Source: Alisma plantago-aquatica
Taxonomy: Eukaryota; Streptophyta; Magnoliopsida; Alismatales; Alismataceae
Assembly: GCA_963693085.1 (NCBI GenBank)
Contig: OY856411.1
Coordinates: 65,468,001-65,532,000 of the forward strand
Direction of reading: 5' to 3'
DNA: 64,000 bases
Each line of letters opens with the position of its first letter. Position 1 is the stretch's first letter. The translations under genes and the position numbers were made by a program. Of the stretch, positions 22,176-33,416 are shown piece by piece. The notes beneath the pieces are model-generated. The model did no database searches. It worked only from the letters and a program-made list of their open reading frames with translations, and was not told the DNA's origin.

Positions 22176-23620
22176 ATGAATCCCGAAAGATCTTTCCATC
22201 TGAGGTACCCCCAAAGACTAGTGCATGCCACACTCCAACAACACTGGCCTTGTAGCTAGCTTTGATCCTAAGATAGAATGAATCTTTCATCGTTAGAGTA
22301 GACATAACCAAGATAGGATGACACAAGAGGAGGAAATTTCCCGAAGGGTAACTCAAGCCTTAATGCACAAAGGGAAAGGCTTATGCAAGATGCCCGAACT
22401 ATGGCTCAATAGGAAATCTAGGCAGCTCAAGTAGTAGCTCAACAAACTGAGTTACAAAAGGAACTTAGAGAGTTCTCGATCCCTAAGGCTGCTAACATTC
22501 AACACCCAGTGCAACCTCCTCCCATCACTGCTCCAAACTTTGATATTAAGTCACATTGGATTACACTGCTTCAAAACAACCCTTTCTATGGTAAGCATGG
22601 TGAGGATAGTTAAGAACATATTCTGAGGTTTATAGATTTATGTTCTATGATAAAGAAAAATGGAGTTACAGATGATGCCATCAGACTCTATCTATTCAAA
22701 TATTCCCCTACATATAGAGCCATGACTTGGTATAACTCCTTGCAATGTGACCCCATCACAACTTGGGAACAACTTCAAAATGTTTTCTTAGAAAAATTCT
22801 ACCCTCCTTCCCTCACCTATGATATTAGGGGTCGAATAACACAATTTGTCTGGGTCTCTAGTGAAACCTTGGCAGAAGCATGGGAAAGATATAATGAGTT
22901 ACTACCCATGTGTCCACACCATGGAATACCTAAGAATCAACTCATCAAAATATTTTATAGGGGTGTGGACGATGATATAAAGAAGTTTTTAGAGTCCTCA
23001 TCTAGAAGAAACTTCATGTGCCAAAGTTATAATAGTGCATGGAAGGTTGTCACCCTTAAAGATGAAAATCAAGACAACTGGGGTAGATCTGTAGGTGAAG
23101 GAGTGCTGAAGGTAGATATGGTAGAAAGTAGTCCTGAGTAAAAGTCTATTGCCAAGTCTCTAAAGCCACTAGTTGCCAAGCAAGACAACCTTGTATCATC
23201 TTTCAATGCCTATGAAAGGAGGCACTCGCCCCCTCGACAACAAGAGAAAGTCAAGTTAGCTTCTCCATTTTGCAAAGCATGTAAAGGCACTAATCATTCT
23301 ACTCTATATAATATTCTCTATGATGTTGTTCTGGGCAATTCTTGTGCACAAAGAGGTAATGGTCAAATTGAAAATATGAATGCCATCCACGCTATCCCTG
23401 GTCAAGGGTATTATAATCCAAATCAGAAAAGGAACCATCCTGGTTTTCAATACAAAAATCCTTTAGTAGTGGAAAACTCACAACAACTCGATTTAGATAA
23501 CCAACAACAAGGCCCACCACGATTCCAATATAATCAACAACAAAATTTTAGGAATCTAGGGAACTTCAGGGGTAACTTTCATAATAGACATTGTAATCAG
23601 TATCAAAACATCTCTTAGTT
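22176..23620 (+). pseudogene. Element D gag (Athila/Tat type, broken)
   Basis: A start MNPERSFHLRYPQRL at 22176 fits the 5' end of gag. The capsid domain (PF03732-like) is clear: ITLLQNNPFYGKHGEDS, then a 164-codon frame at 22647-23141 containing VTDDAIRLYLFKYSPTYRAM, WEQLQNVFLEKFYPPS, ETLAEAWERYNELLPMCPHH and IFYRGVDDDIKKF. A knuckle-like CKACKGTNHSTLY follows at about 23271, but its last Cys is missing. The C-terminus (23376-23618) is Q/N-rich (QQQGPPRFQYNQQQNF). Stops at several points make it non-functional. Gag would form the particle that packages element RNA. Confidence 0.78.
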
Positions 23621-24745
23621 CCAAAATCTCAACCAAATACCACATCAACAACTTCAATAAGGACAACAATACGGTCCCATCTCTTATGATGAAAAACTGT
23701 TAGCCATTGAGAAGATGCTACAATTACAACATATTATGATATCAAATCAACAAGCCCATCAGTAGGCTATTGAATCCCAACTAGCTCAACTTTTATCTAG
23801 CTTCAAGCCAATTGTTGGAGCTCTTGTTGGCCAACCAAAGAACAATCTTAAACATCCTAAGAAAATAAAAGCTATTTTCACTCAATTTGGAAAATACAAT
23901 TCGGATCCTTTTGTCAAGACACCTATGGTAGTTACAGAAGAGCATGACTCAGTGATCGTCCAATATAGTGAAGTACCTGAATCGAAACTGAAAGAACCGC
24001 TAACTACTGATAAGGCTGACAAAGCAAGTTTTGAGTAACTTGTCATTAAAGAAGAAAGACATGCTTGAGCCAGTTATACTGGTATCCAAGCCTCATCCTC
24101 CTTTCCAAGCTCCACTAAAGCAGACAAGGCTTGACACTCATTTCACGAAGTTTAAGGAAGCAATGAAGCAGCTTCATGTTGATACACCATTTCTAAATGC
24201 GCTGAATGAGATACCATCCTGGACGAAGTACTTAAAATCACTCCTCACAAGGAAGTATGTAACTGAGGAATATGAAACGGTCTAATTAGCAATAACTACC
24301 TCCGATATTATTCAGAGAAAAATGTCCAAGAAGCAAAAATATCCAGGGTCCTTTGGGATTTCATGCCATATTGTTGACTCCAGATGTAAAAAGGGATTAA
24401 CCAACCTCAGTGCTAGCATCTCTATGATGCCACTTAGCCCTCATAAGAGGCTAGGGTTTGTAGAACTTCTCCCAACTGGTATGACCATTCAACTTGCAAA
24501 CAATTCTATAACACTCCCTTTAAGAATCATTGAGGATGTTCCAGTCAGGGTAGGAAAAGACTCTTATGTCCCATGCAACTTTGTAATCATGGACATAAAA
24601 GAGGACTCAAGATACCCTCTTATATTTGGCCATTTGTTCCTCACCACTTCAAGAGACTTAATTGATGTTGAATTAGGAACCTTGCTCCTCAGACTGGGAA
24701 AAGAAATACTCAAGTTTAGAGTTTTTGAAAGTATGTGATGACCAA
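23621..24745 (+). pseudogene. Element D gag-protease linker and aspartic protease (inactive site)
   Basis: A Q-rich linker leads to FHTKFKEAMKQLHVDTPF-like residues (about 24140-24190), the segment that precedes protease in Athila/Tat. The protease frame 24322-24738 reads GSFGISCHIVDS, then LTNLSASISMMPLSPHKRLG. The usual active site here is (C)D(S/L)GAS; this copy has N-L-S-A-S, so the catalytic Asp and Gly are both lost. Later parts (NFVIMDIKEDSRYPLIFGHL and the following Leu-rich strand) are well kept. It would have cleaved Gag-Pol in an active ancestor. Confidence 0.72.
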
Positions 24746-25250
24746 GCATGCAAGAAGTAGTCTATTTGACTTATTATCATGAATCAGATGATCCTTTAGA
24801 AGTGGCTCTAACTAACCCATATGCTGATGACTCCATTGACGAACAAGTAAAGAATTGTGTTCTCCACCTCAACGCTGCAGAAGAAGATCCTGAAGCTAAA
24901 TTTGAGGAAATCAAGGTTGTGAACGTAACTGAAGACCTATGTGAGAAACCATAGGCCCCTAAAATGAATCCCCTACCTGAGGGACTGAAGTACGTGTTTC
25001 TGGATGATATCCAGGTCTACCCAGTTATCATAAATTTTGACCTAATGTCTGGATAAGAAGATAAACTCTTGATAGAATTAAACGAAAGAAGAAAGGCCCT
25101 CAACTACAAAATGAGTGACCTCATCGGGGTCAGTCAAGAACTTTGAATGCATAGAATCCCCATGATTGAAGACCACAAGCCGACTGCTGAACATCAACAA
25201 AAGCTAAATCCAATTATGAAAGAAGTAGATTGCCTTGAAGTCATCAAATT
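24746..25250 (+). pseudogene. Element D protease-RT connector
   Basis: A 68-codon frame (24748-24954) of acidic residues with NPYADDSIDEQV and AAEEDPEAKFEEIKVV, then a broken segment with LPEGLKYVFLDD (about 24976). That segment matches the LPPHLKYAFVAKEEKLPV block of element C. This is the connector before RT in Athila/Tat pol. It is broken by stops. Confidence 0.55.
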
Positions 25251-26040
25251 GTTTACTACTAGAATCATCTATCATATATCTGACTCGCCATGGTAAGTCC
25301 TATACATGTTGTCCCAAAGAAAGGTGGATTTACCGTGATATAGAATAATAATAATGAACTCATCCTCACTCAAACAACCACTGGATGGAGGATGTGTATC
25401 AATTACATGAAATTAAACAAGGCCACGCGTACGGATCGTTTCCTGATGCATTTCCTAGACCAAGTCTTAAAGGGATCGGCTCACCAAGAATATTTTTTCT
25501 ATTTCGATGGTTACTCTAGACTCTATCAAATTCCCATACACCAAGACGACCAAGAGAAAACAACATTCACTTGCCCATTTGGGATATATGCCTTTAGAAG
25601 GATGCCTTTCGGGCTTTGCAATGCACCTGCTACTTTCCAACATTGCATGTCAGCCATATTTGCTAGACTCACTAGAACTATTATGGAAGTTTTCATGGAT
25701 GATTTCTCCGTATATGAGGATTCATACAACTCATGCATGAAGCACCTCTCCCTGCTCCTCAAATGATGTGAAGAAGAACATCTAGTGCTAAATTGGGAGA
25801 AATGTTATTTCATGGTCAAAGAAGGCATTGTCCTCAGCCATAGGGTCAGTAATAGGGGGATCGAAGTAGACAAGGAAAAGATCAAAGTGATTTCTAAACT
25901 CAGTCTCCCAACTAATGTAAGAGAGGTCAACACAGTTTTTAGTCATGCGGGATTTTATTGAAGGTTTGTAAATAATTTCTCCAAGATAACCAAGCCTACG
26001 ACAAACTTATTACTAAAGGACGTTGATTTCCATTTTGACG
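25251..26040 (+). pseudogene. Element D reverse transcriptase
   Basis: Ty3-type RT remnant. Visible in order: WRMCINYMKLNKAT, FFYFDGYSRLYQIPIHQDD, TFTCPFGIYAFRRMPFGLCN, then the catalytic box FMDDFSVY at about 25694. After a stop come NWEKCYFMVKEGIVLSHRVS, IEVDKEKIKVISKL and a FVNNFSKITKP stretch. The YxDD-type aspartates are intact, but the domain is interrupted by stops, and the region around 25260-25345 is damaged. RT copies element RNA into DNA. Confidence 0.8.
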
Positions 26041-26660
26041 AATAATGCATCAAGAGTTTCAACAATCTTAAGCATGCCCTTGCATCAAACCCTATCATCA
26101 GAGCTCCAATTGAAATAATGTGTGATTCCAGTGATTATGCAGTCGATGCTATTTTGGGTGAATATATAGAAAAGAAACATCATGTCATCTACTATGCATC
26201 TAAGACCCTTGAAAAAGTTCAAAGGAACTATGCAACAACCGAGAAGGAATTTTTAGCAGTTGTGTATGCCTTTGACAAGTTCAGATCATACCTCATCGGT
26301 TCTAAGGTGATTGTCTACACAGATCATGCCGCAATTCTCTACCTCCTAGTAAAGAAAGATGCAAAATGCGGGCTAATCAGATGGATTCTCCTCTTGCAAG
26401 AATTTGATCTTTAGATAAGACATAAGAAAGACACTAAGAATGTCGTGGCAGACCACTTGAGTATTATCCACACCCTAAACACTAAAAAGATCCCAATTAA
26501 TGACTCTCTTTCAGACGACCAACTCATGAAAGATTCAGAATCCATCCCTTGGTATGCAGGCTATGTGAACCACCTTATGGCCGGTGTCATCCACCCAAAA
26601 TGCACCGTAATTTCACTAAAGAAATTCATGCATGACGCAAAGAAATATCATTGGGATGAT
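26041..26660 (+). pseudogene. Element D RNase H
   Basis: A 98-codon frame (26118-26414) reads [20 protein letters not shown], then [37 protein letters not shown] and [12 protein letters not shown]. This is the RNase H fold of Ty3 elements, with the first Asp, the Glu of TEKE and the Asp of YTDH all present. After a stop it continues RHKKDTKNVVADHLS. The chromosomal copy is split by stops, so it cannot act within a full Pol. Confidence 0.8.
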
Positions 26661-27860
26661 CCATAACTCTTAAGCTATGTGCTGATGGTCTCTACATATG
26701 TTGTATCGTTGAGGAAGAAGCTCAGCTTGTTCTAGAGCAATGCCACTCAGGCCCAGCTGGAGGCCATATGAGTTCCAAAAAAACTGCTTTGAAAGTTTTG
26801 CAATGTGGCTTCTTTTGGCCAACCATATTCAAGAATGCCTATAACTTTTTCTTGTCATGTGACAAATGCCAGAGGGAATGTAACATAACAAAAAGAGATG
26901 AGATGCCCCTTATGCTTTGGTAGGAAGTTGAGATTTTTGATGTTTGGGGAGTGGACGACATGGGCCCATTCCCATCCTCGTAAAGATTTTGCTACATTCT
27001 AGTTGTGGTGGATTATGTCTCCAAATGGGTAGAGGCCATACCAATCTCAGTAGCGATTCAAAACTTATCATCAAAATGTTTATACATATTATTTTCTCCA
27101 GTTTGGAGTTCAACACACTGTGATATTCGACAAAGTTGTCATTTTCTAGAAATAAGTTTTGAGGCACTATTAAGAAAGTTTGTTGTGACTCACAAGGTAG
27201 CTTCCCCCTACCAACCCCAAATGAGTGGATAGGTAGAGGTTTCAAACCGTCAACTCAAAGCTATCTTGGAAAAGATAGTAGGTCAGAACCTAAAGGATTG
27301 GTCAGTAAAAATCAATGACACCCTATGGGCTTATGGAACTACTTTCAAGACTCCTCTTGAAAAGACACCCTTTAGATTAATCTATGGAAAATAATGTCAT
27401 TTTCCCATAGAATTGAACACAAAGCTTGGCAGGTAATCAAACAACTGAATTTTGACATGAAAAAAGTTGACCAAGCCAGGATTCTGCAACTTCAGGAGCT
27501 GGAAGAACTTCGTATGACAACCTATGAGAATGCAAGAATTTACAAAGAATGCACAAAACTGTGGCATGATGGTCATCTGAAAAGGAAAGACATACAAGTG
27601 GAAGACCAAGTTCTATTCTTTAACTCAAGACCGAGACGGTCCCCAGGGGAACTCCATTCTCATTGGTTCAGACCATACACTATCAAGAGAATCTACCCAC
27701 ATGGTGCCTTCATTTTATGGAGTGTAAAGTCAGGATAGTTTGTGGCAAATGGCCAACTCCTAAAGAGATACTTCACCACAACTGACACGAGCATTGAAGC
27801 ATCGCTGAATCTTTTCAAACCAGTATATATGCAAGAAAATTGAAAGAAGAATGTCAAGCG
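26661..27860 (+). pseudogene. Element D integrase
   Basis: The zinc-binding N-terminus is visible as CHSGPAGGHMSSKKTALKVL and FFLSCDKCQRE (about 26740-26880). The core includes DDMGPFPSS, YILVVVDYVSKWVEAIP, SPYQPQMSG, and NDTLWAYGTTFKTPLEKTPF (about 26950-27375). The C-terminus (27394-27738) has KDIQVEDQVLFFNSRPR and HSHWFRPYTIKRIYPHGAFI. The order and motifs are those of Athila/Tat integrase. Multiple stops and a frameshift near 27390 break it. Confidence 0.78.
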
Positions 27861-29420
27861 AACGACATAAAACAAAGGCGCTTGTCGGGAGGCGACGCGG
27901 TCCTTAATTTTGCTTTTAATTTTAGTTTTAAATTAGACAATTTTGCACTGAGTAGATAGAGCATCACAAGATGCAATCGTATGTTCTGATAGTTTTCATT
28001 TTTAACACTTGGATTTAGAGTTTGCTTCGGACTAGCAAATTTCTAAGTTTGGGGTGGAGGGTGGGTGGTATGTACTTTCTTTCCACCCACACCTATATGT
28101 TTCAGACTTAAGATTCCATCATTGAAATTTTAAAGCAATTTTGATCAAAATTTTGAAAATGTTTAAGTTTTTAGAAGTAGTTTTGTATTGAAACTTGATG
28201 AAGTTTTGATGATTTTATTTTAATCAATGCCTTTACCTAGTCATCTAGTTTCTTTTTCCATGCATTTTTGAATCATTATAACCCCTTATTCAAAGCAAAG
28301 CCTCAAGGGGGATAATTTCTAAAACCAGCCAATGGTTAGAAATAACCATGTGAAGCTTATGAAACCTAACATCATGATCCTTCAGTAAAGACAACAAGTA
28401 TCTGTCGAACTGAGAGGGATCAAGCACATCGTGCTTCCTAACTAACTAGTGGAACAATAGCATGTAATTTCCACCACATCCCCATTAAATCATTATTTGA
28501 GCATAGTATGATAAGGAGAGTAGCTCGGTGCATTGAATTGTAAATCAAGTTGCATTATGATCAGAGATCTCTTCTACACTTCTTCTACCATCTTCATACC
28601 CCTCCATCCATAAAAAGCCATAAAAACAATGCCAAACCCTAAGTTTGGTGTGGCACACAATTCCTCTCTTTATTTGCTTCTTCCATGACCCTCTCTATGT
28701 AATAGGGGCATATCACCAAAATGAAAAAGAAAAGATGCCAATGTGCACACAAGAAAAAAATGCAATCTCGATCCAAATAGAGGAGAGATGCACATCCAAA
28801 AAAAGTTGCAATCAATGAAATTGAAACCATATAATAAAATCTCGAGTCAAATAGAGGAGATATTTACTACTTGCTTCCATACCCCCTTCATTCTCTTTTC
28901 CACCTACATGCACACAAGAAAAAAATGCAATCTCGATACGAATAGAAGAGAGATGCACATCCAAAAAAATTTGCAATCAATGAAATTGAAACCATATAAT
29001 AAAATCTCGAGTTGAATAGAGGAGATATTTACTACTTGCTTCCATACCCCCTTCATTCTCTTTTCCACCTACATGCACAATGAATGCCTCATTTTTGCCA
29101 CTCTTTTATAAAACACCAGTGTCAGATCAGGTGCACACTTGTTGTTTTTTGGGTATCTCTAGACTCTTACGAAGCTCTTAGACATGCTTGATGTTGGAAA
29201 AAGTGGGGAGGAAGTGCTTTTGAGAAATGAACTCGGGAACAAAGATATTGTAAGATGTGTTCAGTGACTCAGGAAATTGATATGCTCAACCATACAAAGT
29301 AGAAAAGAAACAAACATGATGTGAAGATGAGGCAATCGTAAGAGTTGAAAGTATTGAATTGGTGACTATTTCAGACTTTGTGTTAGTTGAGGATGAGCAA
29401 CGTTTAAGTTCGCGATGTTT
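27861..29420 (+). other. Element D 3' spacer with internal purine tract
   Basis: Non-coding, AT-rich. It contains a strong purine run AAGTTTGGGGTGGAGGGTGG (28045-28064), about 1.36 kb before the LTR, a 165-bp tandem duplication (28744-29073), and a decayed polypurine tract (AAGTTCGCGATGTTT near 29406) directly at the 3' LTR. The env-like ORF seen in some Athila elements is not visible. Confidence 0.55.
28744..29073. repeat. Tandem duplication, 2 x 165 bp
   Basis: Units 28744-28908 and 28909-29073 are almost identical, both starting TGCACACAAGAAAAAAATGC. A third unit starts at 29074 (TGCACAATGAATG) but breaks off after a few bases. The unit holds two GAATAGA/CAAATAGAGGAG blocks. No coding role is visible. 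Confidence 0.8.
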
Positions 29421-31233
29421 TGATGAATGCATATTCATCTTATTTTTAGTCACCGTTTTGGCCCAATTTTGTACTAAAAGCTCTCATATCCCCCTGAATA
29501 TGCTCATATATAATTTTTCTAAGTTTTAGTTGATTATTTAGAGTTTTGATCAAATCCATTCGTCTCCATTGTAGGATTAAACATTGAACTATGTGCAGTA
29601 GTGTAGGAGGCAGTGGTCCTGCTAACTAACTAAATGGCCCAAAAAACTTTTGATAATATGGACCCTTTTGTTGATGGCCAGTTCCTTCATTAGAAAGCAT
29701 CCTCATCAGCCAGAGGATTCATCAATGCATGCCCATCGACCCATAGAAATAGCCCCCACTGGGGGTGGATTTGTCACATGACCTCGACTATGGTACACCA
29801 CCTCGACTACGGCATGCCACCTTGATCGAGGCCCACACTAGCTCAATCGCGGCATGTCACCTCGACCGTGACTGCAACCACCACGACTGCGACCAAGAAG
29901 CACGTGACCATGACTGTGGCATAGATATCGATCGATACAAAATGACCTCAACTGCAGTAATCACCTGGACTGTGGCCACCTTAGCATGGTCGAGAGCACC
30001 TCGGCACAGTCATGCCAAGAAGTGCCGCGACTGATACCAAAGGCCACAACTGTGGCAGTTAAGTCTATCCTCTCCAGATCGACACCTATAAATAGATGCC
30101 CCCTCATTCATTTGAAGCATTTCTGTTCTACTCCACGATGCTAATAAGATGCCGCTTTGTGCCCAGCCAAGGATGATGATCTCTACTGCCAAAGACTACA
30201 TGTGTGGTGTCCTTGCTACTTTTCCATCTCTTTTCCATCAAGATCTATCCCCTAGCCACTGAGATTGTAGGATTTCAGATCTATAGCACCTTCATCCACT
30301 AGCCATCTACCACTCCATATCCTACGAGTAAAAGCATGAGAAGAGAAGGATGAAGATGAGAGAGAAGATCATCCTCATCCATCTTCATTTTCTTACCCTC
30401 CTCATCCAGATCTGCTCCGCTATCATGTAGAAGACCATTTCTCCACCAAGCTACGATCATCTTCTATACCATGACCACGGCGAAATCTTCCCTCTCTCTT
30501 GTTGTTTTTGTTTCTATCATGAGAAGTGAGTAGTCCTTTTAACTAGGGTGTGGGGACTAGCCCCGCTACCCATGCTTTCATGTTCATCTTATAACATTCC
30601 ATGGCTTGTATATAACTTTCCATTTTATTATTAATCATTTAATGCATGCATTGTGGATTGATCACCTTCATTGCATGATTTTTATATTCTTTTGTTGCTA
30701 GAACTTCTATACTTAGTATTTGAATATTAATTAACATGGTTGATGTCTAGATGAGAACTTCCAAAAGGATATCTCTGGAGTAGTAAGTGTGTGACCCATG
30801 GGTAATGAGACATCGGGCCCATGGAGATGCTTACGTAAACTCTATTTCCTAACAGATGGTTTGCTACTCCATATGAATAGTTGTATCTTGCCTAGATGTG
30901 TTTTGGATGTGTTTGCATGTGTAGTGGTGGTGAAACTCGATTCCACACAAGTGATTCCCATTATTAATCTAAACTCAATTTTAGTCTTACTCTTTTACTT
31001 TCCTTGAAATTAGTTTAACAAAACCCAAATCAACTCTCAATTCTAAATATTAGTCTTAGTAAATCTAGATTCAACTAGAAAGATTATTAAAAATGTTGTA
31101 CCTTGGGATTCGATCCTTAACTATACTACAATAAGACCTGTCTGCTTGTGGGTGGTATTATTGCACAAGGTTTTGGTAAAACTTAGGGATTTCAACCCTG
31201 GGTGGATTTGTTAGTGTAGTAAAACCTACATCA
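29421..31233 (+). repeat. Element D 3' LTR
   Basis: Runs from TGATGAATGC to ACCTACATCA, 1813 bp, collinear with 20209-22044. The CGACC array (29780-30000) and TATA box CTATAAATA (30086-30094) are kept. It is followed by CCCAC, the right target duplication. Confidence 0.85.
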
Positions 31234-31238
31234 CCCAC

Positions 31239-33200
31239 CTCCACCACCATTGATTCTATCTTTGCTAAGTCCTCCAGAACTTGAGTGAAGCCACTCCTGC
31301 TGCATCTGAAATACATATTCTTGGCAAAAAATGAGAATCTTCCGATCATCATTTGGTGAAGCCTTTTGGTGGTCTTCTTTCGAGTTGTTGGAGAAAGATG
31401 TTGAATTTAATTTTGATGAGTGGTGATTGAAATCTTTTGAAGTGTTGAAGGAGAAACTCTTCTTCGCACCTATAATTCAAGCTCCAGGTTGGAGCCAACC
31501 ATTTGAGCTTTTGTGACATGTCAGATTATGCAGTAGGGGCTATTCTAAGACAAAAAAAGGATAAAACCTCCATTGTTATCTATTATGCATCGAAGAGCCT
31601 AAATGATGCCCATCTTAATTACACAACAACTAAAAAAGAGCTTTTGGCGATAATTTTTGCTTTTGGAAAATTTGTCCAATATTTGATCGAAGCAAGGGTT
31701 ATTGTGTGGACTAATCATGCAACAATTAAGTATTTGTTGTGAAAGAAGGATGCCAAAACTAGATTGATAAGATGGATCTTTCTATTATAGGAGTTTGATA
31801 TTGAGATCAAGGATAAGATAGTGACAGAGAATGTGGTAGTAGATTATTTGTCTAGGTTGAAAATAGTAGATGAGAAGGATCTAGATATATCCTTAGTTGA
31901 AAAGTTCCCATATGAGTAGTTATTTTCCATGAAGAATAAGGATCCATGGTTTAACAATGTTGTAAATTACTTATCTTGTGGAGACCTTCCAGAAGATTGG
32001 GGGTATCAAGATAAGAAGAAAATGTTTCACTCCTTGAGGTTTTATGTCTGGGATGACCCCATCTTACTCAAGCAATGTATGGATGGTATTTTTAAGAAGT
32101 GTGTGCCTGAGTGTGAGATAGAGAGTATCTTGGAATATTGTCACTCCCTACCTAATGAGGGACACCACACTAGCTCAAGGAAAGAAACAAAGGTTTTAGA
32201 AGGTGGATTTAGTGGCAATTACTTATTAAAGATGCTTACAATTTTGTTCTTGTGATGCATGTCAATGTGCATGGAATATATCTAGGAGATATGAAATGCC
32301 CCTAAACATCTTTAATGATGTTGAGGTTTTTGTTTTATGAGGAGTCAATTTCATGGGACCTTTTGTGTCTTCTAATTCCAATTTTTATATATTGCTTGTA
32401 TTTGACTTGCAACCCACACCAATGATGCTCAGGTTGTTTGCAGATTTGTAAAAGATCATATTTTCTATAGGTTTGGGGTGCCATGAGTGATGATAAGTGA
32501 TAGGGATCTCACTTCACCAATAAGAAGTTTGGAGTTTTATTGAGAAAGTATAGAGTGAGGCACAAAGTAGGAATCCCATATCACCCACAAACCCAGAGAC
32601 AAGTTGGGTGTCTGATAGGGAGATTAAGATGATCTTGAAAAAAATAGTCTCAACTAATAGGACCAATTGGAACATGCAACTAAGTGGCACTCTTTGGGCA
32701 TATAGGACAAATTATAAGGCACCTACATGAACAACTCCATATAGGTTGGTCTATGGGGGAGAATGTCATTTACCCATCTAATTGGAGCATAAAGTCAAGT
32801 GGGCTTTGAGATTGTTGAATTATAATCTTGATGATGCAAGAAATAAGAGAATGTTGGAGTTAATTGAATTTTATGAGCTAAGGCTAGATGCGTATGAAAG
32901 ATAAAAAATGTATAAGCATAGATCCAAGAAGATTCATGACCACCATATTTTGCAAAGACTGTTCACTTTAGGACATAAGGTGCTTCTATTCAATTTTAGG
33001 ATGAAATTGCACCCCAGGAATCTGACGTCTAGATGAAGTGGTCCATTTGTGGCGGTTAAGGCCTTACCCCATAAAGTAGTGGAAATTAGTAGTGGGGCTG
33101 AGCCATTCACTATGAATGGCCAGAATCTAAAACACTATTTTGGGGAAGAGGTGATACACGAGGGAGAGTAGTTGAATCTCCTTGAGATTCATTGATTCAT
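31239..33200 (+). pseudogene. A1 pol continued: connector, RNase H and integrase (RT deleted)
   Basis: The frame cut at 20208 resumes here. PPPLILSLLSPPELE and LLLHLKYIFLAKNENLPIII (to about 31376) match the connector of element C. The next residues already belong to the RT C-terminus and RNase H (EKDVEFNFDE, LKEKLFFAPIIQAP), so the whole RT catalytic part is missing. RNase H at 31503-31742 has CDMSDYAVGAILRQKKDK, YYASKSL and WTNHATIKYLL; the usual YTDH Asp is Asn. Integrase pieces follow to about 33170 (YRFGVP, ISDRD, GTLWAYRTNY, NYNLDDARNK, LGHKVLLFN), with many stops. Confidence 0.7.
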
Positions 33201-33416
33201 TTTGATCTGAATAAAACAAGGGAGCTTGTTGAGAGGCAACCCAATCATCCTTTATAGTAATTAGATTTTGTTCTTTACATTCATTTTTAGTAGCCTTACT
33301 TCTGGTTTTCATTTTATATTTTTCAATGTAAAAAAGCTACCTTGCTCATTTTGCATGGTGTGCAGGCAATAAAAAATCGATACGACTGAGAGCTTGTTGG
33401 TGACACCGACACAATA
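33201..33416 (+). other. A1 post-integrase spacer
   Basis: Non-coding stretch after the integrase C-terminus, cut by E(-) at 33417. Nothing else is recognisable. Confidence 0.4.
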
